Positions 24,160 through 35,280 of a DNA stretch of 64,000 nucleotides are shown piece by piece. The translations under genes and the position numbers were made by a program. Below the pieces are notes generated by a model. That model did no database searches. It saw only the letters and a program-made list of their open reading frames with translations, and was not told the origin of the DNA. Source of the DNA: Hermatobates lingyangjiaoensis (lineage: Eukaryota; Arthropoda; Insecta; Hemiptera; Hermatobatidae); contig JAPFBL010001617.1 in assembly GCA_026182355.1 (NCBI GenBank), positions 2,772,501-2,836,500 on the forward strand, written 5' to 3'. The stretch's first letter is position 1; every line of letters begins with the position of its first letter.

Positions 24160-26365
24160 CTTCTCAGTTTTGTAAAGCCAAAGTAAAGATTTCATGTTTC
24201 GAAATAATCTCTTTCAGGAGAACATGGCATTTGTTCCTATAGCCATAGCCAGTGGATTACTTGGCCATCTGTAACATTACATGGTCAATGGATTATATTT
24301 ATCTGATGTCGTTTATTTGATCTCCTTCTACGTTGAAGATTTAAGCTAAAGCTTTACCTTTAAGATTTCAAAATATCCCTATTTTTCTTAAAAAATGTCA
24401 GAAACTAGTAAAAAAATCTGGAGTGGCCTACACTCAACTTTACTATAAGTGAACTTAATATCAAATTTCATGAGTATGTAATATATAACGTCTCTTTTAG
24501 GCATAATGTAAACATCTAAATGGGATATGATTATTAGTCTTTCATTCCTGAGGTAGTACAGATAGTGATTGAAGGACATATCACTATATATGCTTATTTT
24601 TGTACATCACACAGCTGATGCAAATAATTTCATTAGTATAACTACAGCAGTAATAACATTCTTGAAAAACCAATGTGAACATTTCTTGATACGAAATATT
24701 CTCCTACAAGAGAACATGGCTTTTGTTCAAATAGCCAGGGGACTTCTTACATTGTTTACTTGACGTCCTTCTACATTGAATATTAAACTAAAATTTTCAA
24801 ATTTAAAACAGAAAAATACCCTTTTTTTCTCTGAAAAACATCATAAACATCGAAGAAATGTTGTTTTAAGATGATTTATAATTAAAGATGTACGATAATT
24901 ACATTTATTAATCTCTAAACGAAAGATTTCAATTTTAAATTATCTTTTACATTTTTGGTTTTTACAGAATTATTATACTTTGAATTTTATGGCTTCTTAG
25001 TATTTAATAAGATCATTTTCCTTCCCCTTTTGTCAAATAACATATATACGATTTTTACTGAGTCAGTGTTATCATTTTCCTGCACAATATTATTCCTCTT
25101 ACATCTCAAATAAGTCAATAAACAATTTAAATTGTTCCTTTATAAATATTAATTTTATCTCAGTGGATTCGCTCAAAAAATTTCTAAGTCAATGTAAACA
25201 ATGTAAAAAAATATAAAAAATTCGACAAGTATAGCAGGTGTTCTCATAGTCTAGGATAAACAAACAGTTTTTATATCGTTATTGCTCTTTACCGTAATTA
25301 AACTTCATGAATTTTTTTTATGAATTGCTAATTTTTTGTTCCATTTTTAGACAAATTTTCATTATTTTTTAATGAGCCGTTTAGCGTCAAAAAAACATTT
25401 TCTGAAAACAGAAATCGTACTGTAACGCCCCTTTAGCGAATGTAATTTTGGAAAAAAATATTTCAACTCATTCTGTACATAATGTTCTATTTTTAAGCAT
25501 AGTTCCATTTTGATCCGTCAAACGATATGGCTTGTATTGCTCTCACAAGGTTTGAGATTAAATTATAAGTCAAAATTTTTACATTTTATTGAAAAAAAAA
25601 TATTTCCTGTTGTTTTAAAATTCTGAATATATTTTTTTTTGTTCCATTTGTAACCTCAAAGATAATGTCAAAATTTCAAAAGTCTAGGGTTATAAGTTTA
25701 GGAGAAATAAATGTTTTCTAAAAAACGGTTTTTGGCAAAAAAAGTGACTTTCCCATCATGTATAATTCTTTCCAAACAATAGGGATCTTCCTCTTTATTG
25801 GGCCCATTTTTGTGAAAAATATCAACTTGATCCATCAAAGATTCCGGAAAGATTCTTGGTAACAAGCAATGCTAACACACTCACCCACCCACCCACACAC
25901 ACACAGACATCATCGAAAAAACTTCATAAAACGACTTCTGGGACCTCAAAACATGTAATTCCGTCAAAATCTCGAGATCGAATTTTTTCACGATCACTAT
26001 ACTTTACTTACAGTAAAGTAAAAAAGTCAATGTCATCGAATCACCGAAGAATCAACTTCAAATTATTATCTGTTTTGCAATGTAAAACAAAGGAGTCCAT
26101 TCCTTTTAAGTCAATATTACCAAAGATAATAAGATTCATAAACACAAGAAAATTTCCATCTAATATTAAGTTTTGTTCAAGGTTGCAGCATGCATATTGA
26201 TTAGAGCATTTTGTTAAACAAATCCATCATACCATGGAAAGAATCAGAAATTATATGTTTGATTGGCGTTGATTTTTTACATTAAAGAATTTTATTCTTC
26301 TTACATCCCATATTAAGCCATAAATCATTTCAAATTTTTCATTAAACCTCTAACCATCAATTATT
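24160..26365 (+). mobile_element. Older family H copy split by the copy at 24417-26020
   Basis: The left half (24160-24411) ends at TTCTTAAAAAATGTCAGAA. The right half (26021-26365) resumes GTCAATGTCATCGAATCACC. In the copy at 16790-18290 these two stretches are continuous, apart from about 16 bases of target sequence. Both ends of the old copy are missing. Confidence 0.8.
24417..26020 (+). mobile_element. Family H repeat, complete copy nested in an older copy
   Basis: The copy starts TCTGGAGTGGCCTACACTCA at 24417 and ends in the hairpin ACTTTACTTACAGTAAAGT at about 26020, with a CA tract at 25880-25910. It is preceded and followed by A runs. The sequences on each side are two halves of another family H copy that line up end to end with the uninterrupted copy at 16790-18290. 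Confidence 0.85.
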
Positions 26366-26579
26366 TAATGCAGTTTTTAGAACCAAGTTGCTTGTGTTTA
26401 CAAGCTTGTATGCTGCGGATGGGTGAATGTTGAAATGAAAAGAAATATATTGCAAATATTTTTATATCCTTGTTTTATCTATAAATTTACATGCTGCTTG
26501 AGCTACATTTTATTGTTAAGTAGTCAGTCATTTAACATAATTTTAGTCAAATAACTTTTTTTATTGTTATTAAAGTCTT

Positions 26580-26810
26580 TTCAATATCAGGGAGTCTGCC
26601 GAATTTAAGTGAAGAGCCTCTAATCCCTTGCTCAGGGTTATGTGGTGTTTTGAGTATGGCCAATGGCCTCTTGAGTATCAGGGAGTCTACCAGAAATAAG
26701 CAAATGGTCTCTAATCTTTAGCTTATAGACACGGTGGGGTTTGTTCCAATCGGATCTTGGTTCAGAGAGTCTACCCGATTTAATTGAAAGACCTTTAATC
26801 TCTTTCCCAG
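26580..26810 (+). repeat. Three diverged tandem units of about 88 bp
   Basis: CAGGGAGTCTGCCGAATTTA, CAGGGAGTCTACCAGAAATA and CAGAGAGTCTACCCGATTTA recur at about 26588, 26678 and 26765, each followed about 25 bases later by a CTCTAATC or CTTTAATC motif. The segment is more GC-rich than its surroundings. I see no coding or element ends. Confidence 0.55.
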
Positions 26811-26929
26811 CAACCCGGCGGAGTGTTGCTCAGGCTACAGACCACACACGGAGTAGATTAATGTTGCTTTATCATTCCTATAGTTTAATTCATCCCTCTG
26901 ACCACAAATTTTCGATAACCGACATGTAG

Positions 26930-29080
26930 TCATGCCTATAATGAATAAAATGAACCATTATCAACAATGGTTTTGAGGTATTAAAAAATGTGGTTTGTTT
27001 ATATAAAGCAAAACACACCCAATAAAATTGACCGAAAACTTTTCTTTAGTTATATTTGCTTGTTTCCAGACTAGAGTGGTTAACCTTGCAGATTACTCAA
27101 TGCATCGATTTCAATCCGGAGATGGATAGTAGACGTAATCTATATTTTCCTCAGGGACATAAAAATTTACATTTGCACGGAGGTTAAATCAATATAATTA
27201 AAAATTTATTTTGAAAATTTGTTACAATAATTTGTTTTCAGAAATCATTTTTTTATGCCAATTATTTATTCACTAGTTTCAGTGGCTTTCATTTTTCCCT
27301 TAAAGGAAATTTAAACTAAAATGTATTATTTTCTAAAATTAACTATAGACACTGTCATTTTATTTTAATGTTAATTGTGAATGTTTAATATATTTTAAAA
27401 TGAGTTTTAGAAAGAATTATGTCTATGTTTTTAAAATATTAATATTTAATGTTTAGTATAATTTGTAAAAATATTTTTTTAAATTGTTAGTAAAAGGTGT
27501 TCATGAAACTTTGAATATAACATCATTATATTACGATGACGATACTTTCGCTTTTCATAAATGTAAAGGACAATATTTTTACTGGCTGCAATGGGTTGAA
27601 GGGCGGTAAGTTTAAAAGTACATAGGACATCTCTAACAACTCTTCCATTTAAGGGAATCAATTCCCTTCAAGGGTAATAATCATTACAGGATTCTGTGTC
27701 CAAGTTTTCAAACAAATATACCTACAGATTTAATCATTTTAAAAAACTTAGTTTTAATAATAAATATGTTTTGCATAGAATGTAAATAAATATTTCTAGA
27801 TATTTTCCTTATATTTGATTACTAAAGAAAAAAAAAAATCAAACAGTTTTTTTAAATTCATGAAATGGTACAATAATTATTTTGAAAAATAAGTATTTCG
27901 AGGTTGTGGTATACCTTTAATAATGACAAAATTAAAAATTAGTGAAAAAATAGTTTATATGAAATTTTTTTTCTTTATGGTAATAAATAGTAATGTATAT
28001 CTATTTTGCCTTGTAAAGCAGACAGGCATGCTAAATAAGAAAAAAAGTAACCTGCAAAATAAACCTTATACTTTATAACTTCTTTTTTCTGTACAGTAAA
28101 AAACATACAACAAGGTTTTGAATAATCACTGTGGCAATTATCAAGTAAGATGATTGTAATATTGTAAATCTTGTATTTATGATGCGTTGGAATATGCCCG
28201 GAGGGGACTGGAGTCGTGCTCAACGGGTATCAAGATTGTAGAGACTACGAAGTCACGTTAGACATGCCTTAACAACAAATACAAGTTGTTGTAAAGTCAT
28301 TTCTGTACTTATAATTGTAACTAATTTAATTAATAACATGTAATAATTAATAACATTATTTAATTATTTCAATTAAATTTTAGATAATATTAATATAAAC
28401 ATGTGTACCTATATTATCTGACGATTTGAAAGTTTTTGAATTCAAGATTACGAGATAAACTTGTTTTTAGTACATATGACGATTTTCTTTTACTTACCTA
28501 ATTTCAAGAGCCTTCTCAATGAAAAAGCATTAATCATTAAATCAATTTCTAATCAAGATTTTTCTTATTTCTTCTTTCAGAAGAATAAGAAATATTTTCT
28601 TATTCGTTAACTTCTCAAGCTATAAATAGGTTATAAACTATAATCCGTTATAGTAAATTTATTTAAAGAAACTGCATTTAGCGAGAAATCTCCTTGCAAG
28701 AAATTTGTTTAAAGAACAGACTTGATTCCTTTTTAGGAATATGAAGTGTTTTGTTTACTGTGATTGGCTGAGGAGTAATATCTATGGAGCTATTTAGAGT
28801 GTTAAGCATCTGTAATGAACGTATTTATTCTATTTGCTGTCGATATCAGTTTAATAACAACAATCATTAGTTCATGAAACTTTTAAGTCACTTAGTGATC
28901 TATAATATTTAAATAAATAATATGTTAATAAATATAGAATCTATGTCAGTACAAAATAAGATCAGAAGTTCTAAAAAGTAATATTTAAGACTATACATGT
29001 ATAGTCATAACAAATTCAATAATATATCAAGCGTTTGAAAGAATAGGTTTATTATGTAATCGGAATTCGGTCAATTTTCT
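26930..29080. other. AT-rich sequence, nothing recognised
   Basis: No coding frame with a recognisable domain. The minus-strand frame at 27975-28223 has no ATG-supported start and no known motif. Confidence 0.5.
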
Positions 29081-29103
29081 AGGTTCAAAAAACAAACTCC
29101 AGT

Positions 29104-29144
29104 TGCCGACGTTTCGGTTTTATTTAAAATGTTTTTCATAGGCA
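29104..29144 (-). ncRNA. Decayed hammerhead-ribozyme-like motif at the Penelope-like element end
   Basis: On the minus strand TGCC and GGCA can pair as stem I around CCGAAACGTC, which provides the GAAA core segment and a GTC cleavage triplet. The other core segment is TATGAAA where CTGATGA is expected, so the copy should be inactive. Penelope-like elements are known to carry such ribozymes near their ends, and its place just after the endonuclease region supports this reading. Confidence 0.4.
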
Positions 29145-29149
29145 TACTT

Positions 29150-29465
29150 TTAGATAAAGACTTTCTTTTAGAAAACGACTTGCTTCTCCATAGTAAGTCG
29201 TTCACTATGTCATATTCATCTTCACTTGTCACAGTCTTTACGTTTGATAGCATAAATGAGGTTACTTTGTAGCTCCTTCGGTATTTTTTCTTTCAAATTT
29301 GAAAATAAAGGTTGAATTTTTCTTTTATTATAAAATGCCAGTGTAACTTCAGGTACGATTCGGTTGGAAACTTTTCTAATTGATTGTGATAAGCTCTCAA
29401 CATACGAAAGTTGAAAATACTCATTGGAGTGTTCTGTTTGTTGTCTTATACGGACAAAAGTCATG
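29150..29465 (-). pseudogene. Penelope-like element remnant, reverse-transcriptase C-terminus
   Basis: The minus-strand frame encodes LSYVESLSQSIRKVSNR, then LFSNLKEKIPKELQSNLIYA and IKRKDCDK before a stop. This is the pattern of the thumb and the entry to the GIY-YIG endonuclease of Penelope-like retroelements, where a segment of the type IPxExxxxxVYxIxCxDCxK precedes the endonuclease. The GIY-YIG core is missing after DCDK; a later frame, WRSKSFSKRKSL, resembles the Lys-Arg-rich endonuclease end. The copy is truncated and frameshifted. A hammerhead-like motif follows directly at 29104-29144, as expected for this class. Confidence 0.6.
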
Positions 29466-29823
29466 GAAAAAATTAACTTTAATATTTCGACATTCGTTGA
29501 TCTCTTCTATTTCGAAATATTGAAGTAAGTTTTCTCCATAACTGTATGTGTTCTTTTTCTTAAGTTATTGTGGTGCTATCGGACCTCTTAATTTTAATGT
29601 TATATATGTATAAATTAAATCATCAAAAATTCAATAACTAAATACAAATGTTTTAAGGGCTCTTTAGGTAGCACATTGTCAAGAAAAAAAATCGTTCTTT
29701 GACAACGAGTTACCTCGAGAGATCTTAGAAGTTTTTCACTTTTCTATTGGATATGTACAGTTATTTCTGTAGTTATAATAGTTCTAAAGTAACGTGTGCT
29801 TATTGTAGAATTTAAATAAATAA

Positions 29824-29875
<52 letters not shown>

Positions 29876-31850
29876 CTGAATTGAAGTTCAATCTTGGCAT
29901 TTACAATCTTCTCACTGAGAGATTTGATATTACGAACCAATTGCCTTCTATCAAGAGTTATTCAAAATAGGAGTTGGCCAAGTAGCATGTTTCATAAGAG
30001 ATGATAAAATAAGCCTATAATATTAAAATAAGATTTTCTGGGTATAGTGTTTAAGGAAGGAAATAAAGAAGATGTATTAAAGTGGAACGAATATCCAAGA
30101 AGGGATTATGCTTTAGTGCCAATGAAGAAAAAATATTAAAATGGCAGGTTAAGTAAATATATAAGACAATAAAAGGGTATAATACAATAAAGGAGGAAAA
30201 TGACGTCATAAGATAGGTTATAGTTGCATTAAAAGTGCTGCCAACATACGCAGGCAGGGGAAGGGACATAAAGTAAGGTAACTTAAACTTAAAATTAAAT
30301 AATATAAATAGAAAAAAATCAAATCAAATCTAATAAAACAAGTAAGATAATTGAAAAATTATAAGGATAAAAATAAAAAAAAACACAGAATGATTTCAAA
30401 GAGCTAAATAAATAATTGAGATGAATAACAATTTAAAAAGAAATAGAAAATTATAAAAAAGTAATTAACGTTTCATATTCAGTCCAGGAGTTATCCTAAC
30501 ACCAAGGTGACTGATATATGCCTCTTCAAATAGTTGAAGAACGAATTCAGTTCATTTGTTTTATCATTCCTCTTAATTCATAACTTTTAGATTAATAAGG
30601 GAATAATTGTTTTCCACTTTGTATTTAACAAAGAGGACATAGTTTATTTAGCTGAAGAAGATTTGATAATAATTTAATGTAATCCAGATGCTGTTGTGTC
30701 TTTGTGTCTGTCTATTCGTGATGCAGTCTGGGTTCATTTCCCATAACCTTTGTTTGTTTGTCCATCCTTAGCTTCTATTCGAGAACCAAACAATGGTGTT
30801 AGTAACCCTTAGAATTTGTTAGATTTATTCTGAAAACAACATCTTAGTAAGAATAATGAACTCTGAAGTGAACGTAATTTGACTTACATCTATGAATTAT
30901 ATTTATATATAATATATATAATTATATGTCATATTACAAAGATACGATAACGTTTTATAATATTAGTAATAAAAAAAACTGCGTGATACAGTACACGTTA
31001 AATGTGTCTACTCTAAATAAAGTTTAATTTAAAAGAATCTGAACACTATAAAAAGAGCCATATCATTGGAAACTGAGAGGATGAACTCATACTGACATTG
31101 TGTTTATAAAAATGTATTTAACTTGAAATAACAGTGTAAAGCATAGTACTGCAGTAGTAAGCATTTCAGCATACTGTGCAAATAAAGTTTATCTTAGTGG
31201 TGAAATGAACTTGTAAATAAGATAAGAACTATCAGTCCACTTATTCTATTAAATTAAAAGAGAGTGAAATTCAAATTTATATCTAAATCTAAACACTATC
31301 TCCTGATCAATTTCACATGTATATCTGGTCTAAACTGAATACTAAAAAATGTAATTATTAATGTTTACAATATTTCATTTTTTTTTACAGAGTACAAAAT
31401 CTCGTTCTATGAAAGGAACCGTTTTTTCAATAATTTAACTTTACTTTAGAAATTTTTTTAAAAAGAATAGTCAAATTATATCAAACGATCATCCGGCATC
31501 TATGCGCTATATTCCACAAGTGTACCTTATAATTGCAACCTCGAAGTATTTATTATTGGAAAGATATAAATAAATATCGCCATATTTCTAGTTTATGAAA
31601 TTGGTTGAGTTAATAGAATTAAAAATATTATATGAAAAACAATACATCAATAAGAAGTTGATATGAGTTCTTGTAATGTAGAATTATTAAAATTGAATGA
31701 ATCTTGTAAGAGACTTAGTTATGCAAACAAAGACTTAGTTTTTAATCGTTAAACCATTACATCTCTGTAATTGATGTTCCACCCACACAATCAATATTTT
31801 ACCAGCAATGTTCGAAATGTTTAGAAAATTTGCTTCTTTGAAAATTTCCT
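29466..31850. other. AT-rich sequence, mostly unassigned
   Basis: Apart from the TA microsatellite there is no identifiable element. Further upstream parts of the Penelope-like frame may lie in 29466-29600 but cannot be aligned by eye. Confidence 0.5.
29824..29871. repeat. TA microsatellite
   Basis: A (TA)n run of about 48 bases. Similar runs occur at 1-22, 3165-3201, 41771-41800 and 41943-41982; the last is followed by a (GA)n run at 41983-42011. Confidence 0.9.
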
Positions 31851-32075
31851 TCAATCTTTGAATTGCAAAATTAAATTGTTTCCCATGGATTTGGCTTTGA
31901 ACCGCAATACTGGAACTTCAAGCAGTTTTATCGCATTGTTGATATCAAATCTTTTGCTTTCATTAGAACAAGTATTGGACATTAAGAGATAAATTAACCG
32001 TCTTACCTGGCGTGCTGGTACTGCAATAATCTGACTTCTTTGGATGACTCCAACGCCAGTACGCAGGCAAGACAA
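31851..32075 (-). other. Open frame of 75 codons, function unknown
   Basis: The minus-strand frame includes SNTCSNESKRFDINNAIKLL and EVPVLRFKAKSMGNNLILQF before a stop at 31851. Composition is less AT-rich than nearby. No domain, signal or splice context could be recognised, and it may be a decayed element frame. Confidence 0.2.
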
Positions 32076-32400
32076 TTCATGTCAGTTACACCTCTGTCGT
32101 ACATCTGTACTACTAACAATATCTAAGTAGAGAAATGATTTTTTTCATAACGAGATAAAACTTTTATAGAATAAGGCATGGTGGACTTCTCTGGAAGGTC
32201 AAGAGAATCCTTCTATTCACATACTACCTAATCTCACAGTCCTATCTCAAGCACTGTTTTAGTCAAGTCGTAGAATCCTCTTATCTTTCGGCTATTTTTC
32301 TAACAGGGTAGGTATGCAAAGGGAGTGTAATGGAGCCTCTTAGACATTCTATCTACATCTTTAATGTATTGATAACACCTTCAGAGGATCTTGCCTCCAA

Positions 32401-32594
32401 CGCTGCTTGCGGTGTTCGACCAGTTTCACGAGCATTCTATCTTGAAGAAGATAAATGATTTCAGTGGTTTGAATTATTGATTTATACAACATAATAATAA
32501 TTCTTAATTGTAAAATAATAATTTAAATCACTTAGGTCAGTTGTGTTCTTGAAGGTGAACAGCGTCTGGAACCGGTTGAACACCACATGCAGCA
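32401..32594. repeat. Diverged inverted repeat with about 78-bp arms
   Basis: GCTGCTTGCGGTGTTCGACC on the left corresponds to the complement of GGTTGAACACCACATGCAGC on the right. The arms continue past the TCTTGAAGAA region to TTTGAATTATT. Identity is roughly two thirds to three quarters by eye. It is a decayed foldback element or an inverted duplication. Confidence 0.5.
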
Positions 32595-32884
32595 TACGAG
32601 GTAACACGTTATCAAACATTAGGATATAACATAAACTATCTCTGTACTAGCAGCAGTATCCATTTATTTAATACTTATACTTCCGAGCATTAAATTCTAC
32701 GATTATTCAAATAAAACAGAACAATTATAGTTTGATTTTAGGTATATAATGTTATACAATAATGAGAAAGTTATATAGAATGATAACACAATATTGAGTC
32801 AGTTGTGGGTAAGCCGACTTGTCCACGTGTTATTACCAATAGTCGTTGGACAAAAGTTTTTATAAGATCCCAACTTAGTATGCT

Positions 32885-33000
32885 CTGAATGAATGAATAA
32901 GTCTTTACTGAGAGCATAATGGCCAAGTTATACATTATGGGTCTAAATACTCTATGCACGAAGTCCTCTCCACCAGGCTTTTCCCCTTCGTCCATTAATA
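32885..33000 (-). mobile_element. Possible LINE 3' end with TTCA tail
   Basis: The minus strand carries a short open segment (MDEGEKPGGEDFVHRVFRP), then ATGCTCTCAGTAAAGAC and a TTATTCATTCATTCA run. A 3' untranslated region ending in short tandem TTCA units is typical of several arthropod LINEs. It may be the true end of the ORF2 fragment at 33213-33580 or of another copy. Confidence 0.35.
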
Positions 33001-33059
33001 AATTGTAGTAAAAGATCTATACCTAATAGTTTACTAATAGTAGTAAACTATAGATTAAT

Positions 33060-33185
33060 TTTACCATTATAAACTAATAACACTAAATATTAATAACAAT
33101 AATGTATAGAATACTATTAATACTATTAATAATCGTAATAACTATCATTCTAATACTAATCCTAATAATAATAATAACTAATTGT
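33060..33185 (-). repeat. TAA-rich tail after the LINE ORF2 end
   Basis: Irregular TAA/TTA repeats lie directly downstream, in minus-strand sense, of the LINE ORF2 stop. Several LINE clades end in short simple repeats, so this may be the element's 3' tail. It could also be an independent microsatellite. Confidence 0.45.
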
Positions 33186-33212
33186 ACTTACAAGTACGAA
33201 TAGTCTTTTATT

Positions 33213-33580
33213 TTAACTGGGTGCTTTCTTTCCTTCACTCCCAGCAGTTGGCCATCGTCGATATTCGTCCACTGCCAGGTCCCTTGCTAGATCGTCGGCT
33301 GTACCAGCTGACCATCCCGACCTCCTCCTCCTGTATGACTTCTTGAGGTAGAAGCCTCTGAAGGGCACAATCAGAGAGTTGTATGAGTCTGCATTCTGTC
33401 TTCTTTTCACCCTAATCTGCAAAAGTTATAAAACTGGAGAGACGCTTCAGCTTGACCTCCTTATGGAGGAACTCATTCGTCGCGTAGCGTGGTACGCCCA
33501 GGATAAGTCGGAGGGTTTTATGCTGAAATGAGTAAATGAGTCTCATCAGCTTAGCCCAGGCTGTCACCCTATATTATTTA
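33213..33580 (-). pseudogene. LINE ORF2 C-terminus, jockey/R1-like
   Basis: On the minus strand the frame reads QHKTLRLILGVPRYATNEFL, then HKEVKLKRLSSFITF, the thumb region of jockey-type reverse transcriptases (typical pattern Leu-Arg-x-Ile-x-x-x-Pro-Arg-Tyr). A frameshift near 33420 breaks the frame. The next frame, QIRVKRRQNADSYNSLIVPF, continues to a stop near 33215. The family usually ends shortly after such a basic segment, so the stop near 33215 may be the natural end. A TAA-rich tail follows at 33060-33185. Confidence 0.65.
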
Positions 33581-33857
33581 TAGATTTTACATTGAGAATG
33601 GTTGTTGAATAACCGAAACTAGTCTGTTTTTACTTGTTTCCAATAATCTAGTGTAATTATAGTGTAGCCATAAGTACAAAATAAATAATGGACTATAAAA
33701 GCAAATCGTTTGGCGATCTTATCTATACTCTTCCCTGCCAGTGGAAGTCGTTAATAAGAAGATTAGAAAAAATGAAAAGATCAAAATAGGCAAGCAATTT
33801 AACGAAATATGTTTGAAAGAAGACCTGCTCCCCAAGTGTACAAATATATATATATAT

Positions 33858-34014
33858 AGCAAACAGCACAGATTATTGAGGATTGGTCTACGCAACAAAC
33901 TTCGTTTAGGCTAACGTTTTGCTAGATTTGTATAGCATCATTAAGGCTGTAAACAAAAGGAACTAGGTAAGTGTTTGTTGTGTAGACCAACCCTCAATAA
34001 CCTCTACTGTTTGC
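33858..34014. mobile_element. Foldback element with 48-bp arms
   Basis: AGCAAACAGCACAG (from 33858) pairs with the segment ending CTACTGTTTGCT (34014), and the arms continue through GATTGGTCTACGCAACAAAC with few mismatches. The centre, on the minus strand, reads TTAATGATGCTA, a loop, TAGCAAAACGTT, a decayed form of the CTGATGA-stem-GAAA pattern seen in the other foldback elements. Confidence 0.65.
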
Positions 34015-35280
34015 TGTTAATTCTTGCGGTCGCAAAAATTAATAATTATAGTTATATGCATACACGTAGATAAACAAATAAATATTAATGAAATTTCTGC
34101 ATTAGCACAAATATTGTTCCAAATTATCCTAATACTAAAGTATTAGTTCTTCAAATTATCTGCTCTTGCTGGCAATATTGGAAGACAGATGTAGTTATGT
34201 TTTTGATTTTATTGTTACTAGAAAGAAAGAAATTACTTTTTCAACAATTATTGATAAAAGTGGGTTTACTTCTTAATCTGTTTTACATTTTACTTTTGTT
34301 CTGGTTATATCGTAATCTCCTCTCAGTTACATAAGAGAAACACAAGATACTAATTCAATGTCAAAAGTCGGAAGTGAATCATTCTCATTTTCTTCTTCTG
34401 CTTGGCTTTGAGCGGTACTGGAGAGAGGACTAATGTGGCTAGATGACATTAAAGTGTAATTAAATTGTAATCACAGCCTGTAAATTAATTTTCTAAAACG
34501 TTAAGGGATAAAAGGAGTACATACTAAGGAAAAACAGTAGGTAACTAGCTGGAATCAGAAACTTAATATTCTAACAACTACAGCTTCAATATGAGGAAAA
34601 TTCCAAACAGCATACCAGACCAAAACTTTCACGAGAGGAATAGAACATACTAAGGTTCAAAACCTAACTGACTCTATTCATGAGACGCTCAAAAAATCAC
34701 AAGCCGAAGGAAACAACACAGGGTGAGAAAACCCACAAGATAAACAAATAACTAATCTTATTTTGTACAGAAATTAGAAAGTTGGAATATAAATTAAATG
34801 TTGGAATAAGTATAAACTACCATCACTAAAAACTAAAAGGTCCGGTTCAGTACATCTTCTATTTTCACAAAATGTTCTTTTTTGATACTAAACGGCTCAT
34901 TAAAAAACAATGAAAATTTTCCAAAAAAATGGAATACAAAAATAGCAATTTATAGAAAAAAATTATAAAATTTCAATGACAGCAAAGAGCAATAAAACTA
35001 TAAAAACTGATTGTTTATCCCAGACTAAGGGATCACCTCCTATACTTGTCGAATTTATTGATATTTTACATTGTTTACATTGACTTACGACACTTTTTGA
35101 GTGAATTCACTGAAATAAAATTGATGTTTATAATGGAAAAAACTAAATAATAATTGACTTTTATGAGATATAAGAGGAATAATATTTTTACATGAAAAAA
35201 TCACTGTCAATAAACATAAATTTCTGTTCCCTTCCATGGTATCATGGATTTGCCTCCTAAAATGCTCTAATAATCTATAC

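Noticed and set aside
33060..33185. Possible CRISPR-like or satellite array
   Set aside because: Units are irregular trinucleotides without spacers. No CRISPR array is present anywhere in the window.
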